64,000 nucleotides of DNA from the NCBI RefSeq assembly GCF_024256385.1, contig NZ_JAMLFW010000001.1, positions 1,426,001 through 1,490,000 on the forward strand, written 5' to 3'. Under the pieces are notes generated by a model. The model had not been told where the DNA came from and did no database searches. It saw only the letters and a program-made list of their open reading frames with translations. Each line of letters opens with the position of its first letter. The first letter of the stretch is position 1. This stretch comes from Anatilimnocola floriformis (GTDB lineage: Bacteria > Planctomycetota > Planctomycetia > Pirellulales > Pirellulaceae). Position numbers and translations under genes: made by a program. Below are positions 24,065 through 32,253 of the stretch, one piece after another.

Positions 24065-25150
24065 ATGGCCGACGAAGATGCAGGAGAAAAGTCGCACGAA
24101 GCATCGCCGCATCGTCGCGAGCAGGCGCGCGAGGAAGGCAACGTCGTCAAGAGCCAGGACCTCGGTTCGGCCGCGATGCTCGTCATCGGTTTGCTCACGC
24201 TCTGGTACATGGGCAATAGCCTCGCCCTCGCGTTTGGCCGCATCACTCGTGAACATCTCGGCGGCGAAGCCTGGCTGCGAATGGATCTGCCCGACATTCT
24301 GCAGCAACTCGTCCACATCGGCGCCGACGTTGGTCTGGCGGTGCTGCCGATTCTCGGCACGCTGGTCCTCACCGGTGTACTGGTCAACCTCGGCCAGGTC
24401 GGCTTTTTGTTTCTGCCGCAGAAGCTGGCCATGGATTGGCAACGGATCAATCCTCTTTCAAACGCCGGCCGAATTTTTTCCACCACCTCGGCCGTGCAAC
24501 TCGGCTTCGGCATGGGCAAAGTCGTTCTCGTCGCCACGATCGCCGCCATCAACTTGTGGGGCGAACGCGAACAACTACTGATTCTTTGCGATCAAGAAGC
24601 GGGCGAGATCGGCGTCTATCTCTTCAGCATTTCGTTCTGGACTAGCCTCAAGATCGGCATCGCGCTGCTGATCCTGGCCGTCTTCGACTATGGCTATTCC
24701 TACTGGAAGCACGAGCAAGACTTGATGATGAGCCATCAGGAAATGCGCGAGGAAATGAAGCAGCAGCAGGGCGATCCACACGTGGCCTCGCGCCGCAAAC
24801 AGGTGCAGCGCGAACTCGCGAAGGGGCGTCTCAAAGAAGTGATTCCCAAAGCCGATGTGATCGTGACCAATCCCACGGAACTCGCCATCGCGCTGCAGTA
24901 CGATCCCGACACAATGCCCGCGCCGGTCGTGCTCGCGAAAGGCGCCGGCGTACTCGCGCAACAAATCCGCCGCCTCGCTCTAGAAAACGCCATCGCTGTT
25001 GTCGAGCGCAAAGAACTAGCCCGCGCGCTTTACGCCAACGTCGATGTCAACTCCGCCGTCCCCGCCGAACAGTACGCCGCCGTCGCCGAGGTCATTCGCT
25101 ACGTCTACCAACTCAAGGGCAAGAAGCTGCCCGGCCAACAAGCGGCTTAG
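24065..25150 (+). CDS. flhB: Flagellar export switch protein FlhB
   Basis: 361 residues: four membrane helices in the first 220 and a cytoplasmic domain. SHEASPHRREQAREEGNVVKS at the start and the basic helix MREEMKQQQGDPHVASRRKQ are FlhB hallmarks. The self-cleavage site reads TNPTELAIAL, that is NPTE instead of the common NPTH. The Asn and Pro that take part in cleavage are kept, while the following His is Glu. FlhB controls the switch from rod/hook to filament export. The stop overlaps the convergent isomerase gene by four bases. flhA is not in the window. Confidence 0.94.
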   Translation: MADEDAGEKSHEASPHRREQAREEGNVVKSQDLGSAAMLVIGLLTLWYMGNSLALAFGRITREHLGGEAWLRMDLPDILQQLVHIGADVGLAVLPILGTLVLTGVLVNLGQVGFLFLPQKLAMDWQRINPLSNAGRIFSTTSAVQLGFGMGKVVLVATIAAINLWGEREQLLILCDQEAGEIGVYLFSISFWTSLKIGIALLILAVFDYGYSYWKHEQDLMMSHQEMREEMKQQQGDPHVASRRKQVQRELAKGRLKEVIPKADVIVTNPTELAIALQYDPDTMPAPVVLAKGAGVLAQQIRRLALENAIAVVERKELARALYANVDVNSAVPAEQYAAVAEVIRYVYQLKGKKLPGQQAA

Positions 25151-26091
25151 CCGTAGGCTTCGCGCAGCACTTTGAGACTCTTCGGAATCGCCGTCAGCGG
25201 ATCTTCTCTTCCCTCGAACTCCAGCGAAACCCAGCCGCGATAATTCACATCGCGAAAGATCTTGGCAATCCGCGGGTTGTCGAGCTCGAGCGTGTACCAC
25301 AGCCCGCCGCCGAAGTACGTTTTCGATTGCACCAGAATCGTTTTCGGCGCCATCAGCTTCAGGCGGTCGTAGGGATCTTCCAAAAAATTGCCAGTGTCGG
25401 ACGTCACCTGCAGCCAAGGACTCTTGATCGCATCGACAATCCGCAACACACCTTCCGGCGTGCGACCGAGTCCCCAGTGATTTTCGAGCCCGAGCAACAC
25501 GCCGCACTTCTCCGCGGCAGGAAGGCATTTTTCCAGGCTATCGATCACCCACTTGTAGCCGTCATCGTCGGTATAGCGTTCGATCGTCGGCTCGATGCCG
25601 CGGTTCTTCATCAGCTCGTCGAAGTCTTTGCTCGTCCCCCAACTGCCAGTGTTCACTCGCATCGTGGGAATGCCCATTTGATAGGCGAGCTCGATGCAAT
25701 GAATCGTGTGATCGATGTTCTTCTGCCGCTTGGCTGCATCGGGCGACAGAAACCCTTGATGCGTGCTAAAGCCGCACAGCGACAAGCCGTTGACGAAGGC
25801 TCGCTTCTTGAGTTTCTGCAAATAACCGGGTTCTTCGCTGGTCATCTGCCGATGCAAGATTTCCACACCATCGAAACCCCACTCGGCCGAGAGATCGATG
25901 CACTTCTCCAAATCGCGGAGGGCTTCGTTCTTGAACTGCCAGAAGGAGTAAGTCGACACGCCGATGTGCTGACGAGGCGTTGCCATGCGCGGTTCTTCGG
26001 CGAGGGCAGACGAAGTGCTAAAGCCCGGCAGAGAAAGTGTCGCAGCGGCAGCGACTGCGCCTTTTAAAAGTTGACGGCGGTTGGTGGACAT
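25147..26091 (-). CDS. Secreted sugar phosphate isomerase/epimerase-like protein
   Basis: 314 residues from the ATG at 26091, which has a near-perfect AAAGGAGG Shine-Dalgarno 9 bases upstream, rare in this region. A Tat signal (NRRQLLKGAVAAAATLSL) leads to an AP-endonuclease-2/xylose-isomerase-like TIM barrel: VSTYSFWQF, WGFDGVEILHRQM, LGLENHWGLG, VTSDTGNF, and LDNPRIAKIFRDVNYRGWVSLE. The metal-binding Glu/His/Asp/Glu set appears to be present. Tat-exported members are numerous in planctomycetes; the substrate is unknown, probably a carbohydrate. Confidence 0.85.
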   Translation of the reverse strand: MSTNRRQLLKGAVAAAATLSLPGFSTSSALAEEPRMATPRQHIGVSTYSFWQFKNEALRDLEKCIDLSAEWGFDGVEILHRQMTSEEPGYLQKLKKRAFVNGLSLCGFSTHQGFLSPDAAKRQKNIDHTIHCIELAYQMGIPTMRVNTGSWGTSKDFDELMKNRGIEPTIERYTDDDGYKWVIDSLEKCLPAAEKCGVLLGLENHWGLGRTPEGVLRIVDAIKSPWLQVTSDTGNFLEDPYDRLKLMAPKTILVQSKTYFGGGLWYTLELDNPRIAKIFRDVNYRGWVSLEFEGREDPLTAIPKSLKVLREAYG

Positions 26092-26106
26092 CGTCTCTGA
26101 CCTCCT

Positions 26107-26231
26107 TTTAGCCACCGGCTTCAGCCGGTGGTAACTCGCGCAAAAAAATCTCCGGCTTTAGCCATTCGAAGATCGATGGCTAAAGCCGGAACGCTATCTC
26201 GATCAATCCACCAGCTAAAGCTGGTGGCTAA
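26107..26231. repeat. Three-hairpin REP-like element, copy 1
   Basis: TTTAGCCACCGGCTTCAGCC and its complement form hairpin one. The centre CCGGCTTTAGCCAT pairs with ATGGCTAAAGCCGG. CCACCAGCTAAAGCTGGTGG closes the element. Copy 2 at 54219-54355 has the same order of three hairpins. It lies between serS and the isomerase gene, immediately upstream of the latter's strong ribosome site. Confidence 0.9.
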
Positions 26232-26248
26232 TGGATGCAATCGAAAAA

Positions 26249-27529
26249 CTACTTCCCAATCTTGTCTTTCCCCACCCACATCCGCAGCTTCTCGGGAATC
26301 GCGATGCTTCCATCCGCTTGCTGATAATTCTCCAGCACGGCGATCAAAGCGCGGCTGATCGCCACGGCCGTGCCGTTGAGCGTGTGGACGAACTGCGTTC
26401 CCTTCTCGGCCTTCTTCTTGTAACGCACATCAAGGCGGCGGGCCTGGTAATCGGTGCAGTTGCTGGTGCTGGTCACTTCGCCCCATTCACCCTTGCCGTC
26501 GTTGCGGCCGGGCATCCACGCTTCCAGGTCGTACTTGCGATAAGCGGGACCGCCGAGATCGCCCGAAGCCGTGTCGATCACACGATACGGAATTCCCAGG
26601 CCATCGAAAATCTCGCATTCGATCGCGCGGATCTCTTCCAGCGTCGCGTCGCTCTGCTCGGGCGCGGTGAAGGCGAACATCTCGACCTTGGTGAATTGAT
26701 GCACGCGATAAATACCGCGCGTCGCCTTGCCGTGCGCGCCGGCTTCGGTGCGGAAGCAGTGGCTGATTCCGCAGAGCTTGATCGGCAACTGCTCTTCGCC
26801 GACCGTCTGCTTCGCATACATGCCGCCGAGCGTGATTTCGGCCGTGCCGACGAGGCTCAGGTCGCTGTTCTCGATCGAATAGATCTGCGTTTCGCCGCTG
26901 CCGCGGGGATTGAAACCGATGCCGATCAGAATCTCGTCGCGGGCCAGATCGGGCGTGGTCGTGATCGTGAAACCGCGAGCCATCAAGACATCGAGAGCGT
27001 AGCGCTGCAGCGCCATCTCGAGCAGCACGGCTTCGTTTTTCAAAAAGTAAAAGCCGTGGCCCGTCGTGCGCGAGCCGGCTTCGAAGTCGATCAAGTCATG
27101 CTTGGCCGCGAGTTCGACGTGATCGAGCGGTTTGAAATCGAATTTTTTGATCTCGGTTTTGCCGCGAGCCACTTCGGCCGCATCGTGCTCACCGCCGATC
27201 GGGGCGCTCGGGTGCGTCAAGTTCGGAATGAGCAACTGCAACGCGTGAGCCTGCGTTTCGAGCCGATCATGTTCAGCTTGCGCAGCATCCTTCTGATCGC
27301 GGAGCTTGCGGCCTTCTTCTTTCAGCCGTTCGCGCGTTTCCGGATCGGCTTTGCCGATTTGCTTAGCGGTGTCGTTGGCCTGGCGATTGAGTTCTTCGAC
27401 TCGCAGCAGGCATTGCCGCCGCGCGGTTTCGAGCTCGACGAGCTTGGGAACGTCGCAGGTCACGCCGCGGTTCTTGCAGTTGACGATGACTTGTTCAGCG
27501 TTATCGACGATGTATTTGCGATCGAGCAT
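26249..27529 (-). CDS. serS: Seryl-tRNA synthetase
   Basis: 426 residues, the normal bacterial length. An N-terminal coiled-coil arm (about 30-105) binds the long variable arm of tRNA-Ser. The class II core follows with motif 1 around ALDVLMARGFTITTTPDLAR, motif 2 in HCFRTEAGAHGKATRGIYRVHQF, and motif 3 in NGTAVAISRALIAVLENYQ. It charges tRNA-Ser in the cytoplasm. Two tRNA-Ser genes are in this window, about 19 kb away. It begins 66 bases after the end of the M20 peptidase gene on the same strand. Confidence 0.97.
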   Translation of the reverse strand: MLDRKYIVDNAEQVIVNCKNRGVTCDVPKLVELETARRQCLLRVEELNRQANDTAKQIGKADPETRERLKEEGRKLRDQKDAAQAEHDRLETQAHALQLLIPNLTHPSAPIGGEHDAAEVARGKTEIKKFDFKPLDHVELAAKHDLIDFEAGSRTTGHGFYFLKNEAVLLEMALQRYALDVLMARGFTITTTPDLARDEILIGIGFNPRGSGETQIYSIENSDLSLVGTAEITLGGMYAKQTVGEEQLPIKLCGISHCFRTEAGAHGKATRGIYRVHQFTKVEMFAFTAPEQSDATLEEIRAIECEIFDGLGIPYRVIDTASGDLGGPAYRKYDLEAWMPGRNDGKGEWGEVTSTSNCTDYQARRLDVRYKKKAEKGTQFVHTLNGTAVAISRALIAVLENYQQADGSIAIPEKLRMWVGKDKIGK

Positions 27530-27595
27530 TGGCGGAAGGGGGCCAGGGGCCAGAGGTTAGGGACTAGGAGTCTGAATGCAGTGGTGAATACAAAA

Positions 27596-28972
27596 TTAGC
27601 GTTTGATTTTGGCGATCTCTTCCCACAGGGCAGCGCTCGCGCAAATGCCGCGGTGGAAATCGCCGAGGTTAAATTTTTCGTTCGGGCTGTGCGTGTTGTC
27701 GTCGTCGAGACCCCAGCCGAGCAGGAGCGTATCGACGCCGAGTTGCTGCTTGAAATTGGTAACGATCGGAATGGAACCGCCTTCGCGAATGAACACTGGC
27801 CGTTTACCGAAGCCCGTTTCAATCGCCTGTTCAGCCGCGGCCATGAAGGGACTTTCAAGCGGCACGACGCAACCTTGCGCGCCACTCATGTAAATCAGTT
27901 CCATCGTGATGCCCGGCGGCAATCGCTCTTTCAAAAACGTCTCCAGCGACGCGGCGATCTTTTTGGGATCTTGATTCGGCACCAGGCGGAAGCTGAATTT
28001 CGCGCCAGCCTTCGCGGGGAGCACCGTCTTGCCACCTTCGCCTTGATAGCCACCCCACAGGCCATGCACATCAAAGGTCGGCCGAGCCCAGCGGCGCTCA
28101 AGGGTCGAAAAATCTTTTTCGCCGTAGAGACCCGCCACGCCGAGCTGTTCCTTAAACGACTCATCGCTGAACGGCAGCGCGGCGAACTGTTTTCGTTCGC
28201 GATCCGACAGCGCGAGCACGTCGTCATAAAAGCCCGGCACCTGCACGCGACCGTTAGCATCGCGCAGGGCGTGCAATAAGGACGCGAGCGCGTTGAGCGG
28301 GTTCGTCACCGCGCCGCCAAACGTGCCGCTGTGCAGATCCTGCTTCGGCCCGGTCAGGCGGATCTCGAAATAAGCGATGCCGCGCAAGCCGTATGTAATC
28401 GCCGGTTGGCCGGGGGCGAATTGCGACGTGTCGCTGATCACCACGATGTCCGACTTCAGTTTGTCGGTCACGCCGGGCTGCTTCAGATAGTCGTAGATTC
28501 CCTTGCTGCCGACTTCTTCTTCACCTTCGATGACAAACTTCAGTTGCACGGGCAGCTTGCCGCGGGTCTTCAGCCAGGCCCGCGTGCTGAGAACGTGAGT
28601 CAGCATTTGGCCTTTGTCGTCGGTCGCGCCGCGGGCATAGACATTGCCGTTGCGGATGGTCGGTTCAAACGGCGGCGTGACCCATTCATTGAGCGGATCG
28701 GCGGGCTGCACATCGTAGTGACCGTAAACGAGCACCGTGGGTGCACCGGGAATCGCCGGGCTTTCGGCATAAATCAACGGCTGACCGATCGTTTCGATCT
28801 TCTCGGTCTTCAGCCCCATCGCCTGAAACTGCCCGGCAACCCAATCTGCCGCCCGGCGCACATCGGGATGGTACTTCGAATCGGCCGCCACGCTGGGAAT
28901 GGCCAGCAACTGGCACAGATCCCGCTCAAACGTGCCCCGTTCGGCGTCCAGATATTTCCGAATATCTTCCAT
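27596..28972 (-). CDS. M20-family dipeptidase
   Basis: 458 residues from the ATG at 28972; the extra upstream codons do not look like protein. Zinc ligands of the M20/M28 clan are visible: VLVYGHYDVQP (His and Asp), GRGATDDKGQ region (bridging Asp), IEGEEEVGS (catalytic Glu pair), and the final His in DDNTHSPNEKF. The lid domain carries DLHSGTFGG. This is the carnosinase/CNDP-like dipeptidase subgroup without a signal peptide, so it is cytoplasmic peptide turnover. Confidence 0.92.
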   Translation of the reverse strand: MEDIRKYLDAERGTFERDLCQLLAIPSVAADSKYHPDVRRAADWVAGQFQAMGLKTEKIETIGQPLIYAESPAIPGAPTVLVYGHYDVQPADPLNEWVTPPFEPTIRNGNVYARGATDDKGQMLTHVLSTRAWLKTRGKLPVQLKFVIEGEEEVGSKGIYDYLKQPGVTDKLKSDIVVISDTSQFAPGQPAITYGLRGIAYFEIRLTGPKQDLHSGTFGGAVTNPLNALASLLHALRDANGRVQVPGFYDDVLALSDRERKQFAALPFSDESFKEQLGVAGLYGEKDFSTLERRWARPTFDVHGLWGGYQGEGGKTVLPAKAGAKFSFRLVPNQDPKKIAASLETFLKERLPPGITMELIYMSGAQGCVVPLESPFMAAAEQAIETGFGKRPVFIREGGSIPIVTNFKQQLGVDTLLLGWGLDDDNTHSPNEKFNLGDFHRGICASAALWEEIAKIKR

Positions 28973-29033
28973 GATTTTGATGCTCTCCCTCGTCTCCCGC
29001 CTCTCGACTCTCGCCTCACCCAAGATCGGGCAA

Positions 29034-29039
29034 TATAAT
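29034..29039 (+). promoter_or_regulatory. Perfect -10 element (TATAAT) upstream of clpS
   Basis: TATAAT lies 82 bases before the GTG start of clpS. There is no good -35 at 16-18 bases, so this is a candidate only. Confidence 0.5.
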
Positions 29040-29120
29040 ACGAGCGGTTCGCCTCGCCTATTCCCGGTGCTGGGCTGCGGCAGCGAACCTGAGTCTATGC
29101 AGTGTCGCAGGAGGCCCCGA

Positions 29121-29471
29121 GTGTCCGAGCAAAAATCTGCCGCCGTTGCCGAACCCGATGTGGAAGCCGATCAATCGGCCCAGCGAAAACCGCCCAAGCG
29201 GCAGCCTCGCTACAACGTCATTCTGTGGAACGACGACGATCACACCTACGACTACGTGATCACCATGCTCAAGGAACTCTTCGGCCATAAGGAAGAACGC
29301 GGCTTTAAAATTGCCACCGAAGTCGACAAGACCGGCCGCGGCATCTGCCTGACCACCACCATGGAACACGCCGAACTCAAACGCGACCAGATCAAAGCCT
29401 ACGGCGCGGAAAAGGGAAATCCGAAGAGCAAGGGCAGCATGTCGGCGACGATTGAGCCAGCGCCGGAGTAG
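29121..29471 (+). CDS. clpS: ClpS adaptor protein
   Basis: 116 residues if translation starts at the GTG at 29121, supported by AGGAGG at 29109-29114. An ATG at 29097 is in frame but has no ribosome site. The ClpS core is clear: YNVILWNDDDHTYDYVI, MLKELFGHKEE, TEVDKTGRGICLTTTMEHAE. The Asn-Asp-Asp pocket that binds N-degron residues is present. ClpS delivers substrates to ClpAP in the cytoplasm; clpA is not next to it. It is divergent from the peptidase gene. Confidence 0.93.
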   Translation: MSEQKSAAVAEPDVEADQSAQRKPPKRQPRYNVILWNDDDHTYDYVITMLKELFGHKEERGFKIATEVDKTGRGICLTTTMEHAELKRDQIKAYGAEKGNPKSKGSMSATIEPAPE

Positions 29472-29490
29472 TGTTCGTTGCTACGCGGTT

Positions 29491-29539
29491 GCTCCCTCGC
29501 CTCGGTACTCCGGGGAGAGGGGTGGGGTGAGGGGCCGAA
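29491..29539. repeat. GC-rich palindromic repeat, copy 3
   Basis: Starts 20 bases after the clpS stop and matches copy 2 almost base for base (CTCCCTCGCCTCGGTACTCC, GGGGAGAG, GGGGTGAGGGGCCGAA). It separates clpS from the convergent flavin protein gene. Confidence 0.85.
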
Positions 29540-29568
29540 CAGCGAGTTCACTCAGCCAGTTGTGCTCG

Positions 29569-32244
29569 TTATTTCGCATCTCCAAACACTTTCTCCCCAG
29601 CCGCATTCATCCGCACTCCCTGTGCTTGATCAAACAGCATCACCCCAAGCTGTTGTTCATCTGCCAGCGCAATTGCGTCCGGCAAGCCAACCGCCAGCAG
29701 CGCAGTTCCCCAGCCGTCGGCGTCTAGGGCGGTGGGAGCCAGGACCGCGCAGAGCGTCGTGGTAGTGACATACGGCTTGCCGGTTTGCGGCGAGATGAGG
29801 TGATGCACCTTGGGATCCGCGCCGGGCTTGGTGCGATACAAGCCGCTGGTGGCGAGGGCGGAATCTTTCAACTGGAAGACACGCAGCATCTGCTGCGGAT
29901 TGCGCGGATCTTCGATGCCGACGCGCCAGCTGCCGCGGGCGAGGAGTTCGCCGCCGACGTCGACTAGGCATTCCTGCACGCCGGCCTGCTCGAGAATTTT
30001 CTGCGCCTGATCGGCAGCGTAACCCTGCAAGATGGAACCGAGATCGATCTGCAACTGCGGATTGCTTTTGCGGAGCGTTTTCGCGGCGAGATCGACCGTG
30101 AGTTTTTCATAGCCGACGCGCTCACGCAATTCTTTTAGTTCCTCTTCGCTCGGCGCCGGTCGTTCGCCCGGCGGTCCATATCCCCAAGCGGCCACGAGCG
30201 GCGCGACGGTGATGTCGTAGCGGCCGTTCGACAGGCGACTCAGTTCCTGCGCGCGAGCGACGAGCTTGAGCAGTTCTTCAGGCTGTTCGGTCTCGAAGGT
30301 CGTTTCGCTCGCATTGAACTGCGCAGTCGCCGAATCCTGCCGCCAGTGTGAGAGACTGCTTTCGATTCGCTCGAGTTCCTTCGTCACCGCTTCTTGCAGC
30401 GGCGCAATCTGATGGTCGCCGCGGATTTTCACCGACCACGAAGTGCCAAAGGCTTTGCCGCCGATTTCGACGAACTTCGGCTCGCCAGCAATTTTTGGTT
30501 CTGATGCTGCCGGTTGAACTTTTGCCCACAACTGCGGGCCGAATAAACCGAGGGCCACGCAACCGACAAGCGCCGCCGCCAGCCAATCGCGGCGTTGAAT
30601 CCGGTCGTGGTCGCCACCGCTCTTCACCAGACGAAGTAGTTCTCCTGTCGGACAGCCATAGCGACAGAATCCGTACGGCACGATGGTGGACGCGAACAAA
30701 CCGACGAGCGCAATCGTGGCCGAGATTCCCGCCGCGCCGCCCAAGACCCACGCATCGAATGGTTCAATCTTCGCCAGGTCAAACCGCAGCACGAACGTCG
30801 CGAGGACTACGCAGGCACCGAGCAACAGCGCGGGAATGATCGCGAGTCGCCGTTGCCAGGCAGCCGATATTTTCAAGTGAAGTCGTTTGAAGTGGGCGAA
30901 CAAACCTTGCGCCGCGCCATGCGGACAAAGTTGCTGGCAATAAACCTGCCGCCGCGAAACCCACGGCATGATGAGCGCGACGGCTGCGAGCAACATCACC
31001 GCCGGCGCGGTTCGCCACGGCAAGCCATGACGCGACCAACCGACAAAGAGCGCGATCGACAGCAAATCGCCCAACCAGTAGAGAAACGCCACGACGAGCA
31101 CGACCTGCCACACCAGGCGAATTCGCCGATTCGATTTCAGCGAAGTGAACGCCATTGCCAGGCCGCCCGCGATCACCACGAGCAAGCCGGGCTGCCAATT
31201 CCAGGTCGGTTCTTTCTTCGGCACGACCTTGGTGTCGGCCAGGAATCGCCGGCGCACTCCATCGGCCACGGCAAAGCTCGTTTGCGTCGCGCCGGACACG
31301 CCTTCGATGCCTGCCGTTTTGAAATCGATCTTGGCCCACTCGTCGATGGTGCGGCCTTTCAAACTATCGCGAAACTCATCCGACGGACTCACGCGCTCGA
31401 CATACAACTCGGTGTCGTAGCTCTTGCGAATGATGACATCGATCACACTCACGCCGTTGGCAGCCACCGCGATGAGCGACTCCGTCGGCCCTTGATAGCC
31501 GCGGGCGTTGTCGGAATAAGGCGAGGTGCGGACGACGTAACCGAGATGCTTTCCTTCTTCGTCGAAGGCCTTGTACCAACCAAGCCGCGGCGTGTCGGCT
31601 TCGAACTTGCGGGCCGCTTTGAAGAGTTTTTTGATGTCGCGCAGCTTGACCGGTTCGGGGAAGCGGAGCGAAACACTCGTGCCGCGCAGCCGCCGCTCGA
31701 TCGCTTCGGCGAAAGCGAAACTTGTCAGGGTCGAGCCACCCACGCCGTCGATTTTTTCGCGGTGCGTCGTTTGATCGGCGCCGAGAAACTGCGGCCAGAA
31801 TGTTCCACTCGCGCGGACTTGCTCGGCGTGGCTGGGCGTATCACCGCTGGAGAGCACGCGCACGCCTATGATGGTTTGCTGGGCATCGAGCACGATCAGC
31901 AGGTTGCTGGGGCCGCTGTAACCGATGATGTCGTCGGTCCGCGGTGAAGTGGTCAGCAGCAAGCCGAGCGGCTTCCCTTTGTCATCCAGCACGGCTTGAC
32001 CGCCGAGTCGGGCGTCGCCGGCTGCGAACTTCACGGCCGTGGGAAAATACTCCTTCGCCGTGGCGAGTGAGATTTCATCGGCCGGTGGTGGTTGCCGGCC
32101 AGCTACAAATAAAATCGCAGCGACGGCAGCCAGCAAACCGAGACGAAAGGCCCGCGGCAGAATGGCGGCAGTAATCCACTGCCGCCAGCTTCGGCGAGCC
32201 TTCTCTTTTTTTACTTTCGGCGGTGGCGACGGTTCGCTCTCCAT
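29569..32244 (-). CDS. Fused FMN-binding, membrane 4Fe-4S and ApbE flavin-transferase protein
   Basis: 891 residues in five parts. (1) A membrane anchor at about 31-48. (2) and (3) Two FMN-binding domains (about 60-195 and 200-335) with flavinylation-site candidates GVGGST and GVSGAT. (4) A NosR/NapH-like membrane part with CQQLCPHG and CRYGCPTG, each a CxxxCP motif as used for iron-sulphur clusters (about 435 and 535). (5) An ApbE domain from about 590 (GKAFGTSWSVKI; DLGSILQGYAAD; VDVGGELLARG), the FAD:protein FMN transferase. It could attach FMN to its own domains and pass electrons across the membrane. Nine bases separate it from the FAD oxidoreductase gene upstream. Confidence 0.88.
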   Translation of the reverse strand: MESEPSPPPKVKKEKARRSWRQWITAAILPRAFRLGLLAAVAAILFVAGRQPPPADEISLATAKEYFPTAVKFAAGDARLGGQAVLDDKGKPLGLLLTTSPRTDDIIGYSGPSNLLIVLDAQQTIIGVRVLSSGDTPSHAEQVRASGTFWPQFLGADQTTHREKIDGVGGSTLTSFAFAEAIERRLRGTSVSLRFPEPVKLRDIKKLFKAARKFEADTPRLGWYKAFDEEGKHLGYVVRTSPYSDNARGYQGPTESLIAVAANGVSVIDVIIRKSYDTELYVERVSPSDEFRDSLKGRTIDEWAKIDFKTAGIEGVSGATQTSFAVADGVRRRFLADTKVVPKKEPTWNWQPGLLVVIAGGLAMAFTSLKSNRRIRLVWQVVLVVAFLYWLGDLLSIALFVGWSRHGLPWRTAPAVMLLAAVALIMPWVSRRQVYCQQLCPHGAAQGLFAHFKRLHLKISAAWQRRLAIIPALLLGACVVLATFVLRFDLAKIEPFDAWVLGGAAGISATIALVGLFASTIVPYGFCRYGCPTGELLRLVKSGGDHDRIQRRDWLAAALVGCVALGLFGPQLWAKVQPAASEPKIAGEPKFVEIGGKAFGTSWSVKIRGDHQIAPLQEAVTKELERIESSLSHWRQDSATAQFNASETTFETEQPEELLKLVARAQELSRLSNGRYDITVAPLVAAWGYGPPGERPAPSEEELKELRERVGYEKLTVDLAAKTLRKSNPQLQIDLGSILQGYAADQAQKILEQAGVQECLVDVGGELLARGSWRVGIEDPRNPQQMLRVFQLKDSALATSGLYRTKPGADPKVHHLISPQTGKPYVTTTTLCAVLAPTALDADGWGTALLAVGLPDAIALADEQQLGVMLFDQAQGVRMNAAGEKVFGDAK

Positions 32245-32253
32245 GCGACCGCC

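Noticed and set aside
26231-28279. A 682-codon open frame on the plus strand
   Set aside because: It lies antisense to serS and the M20 peptidase, both certain; the long opening follows from codon bias.
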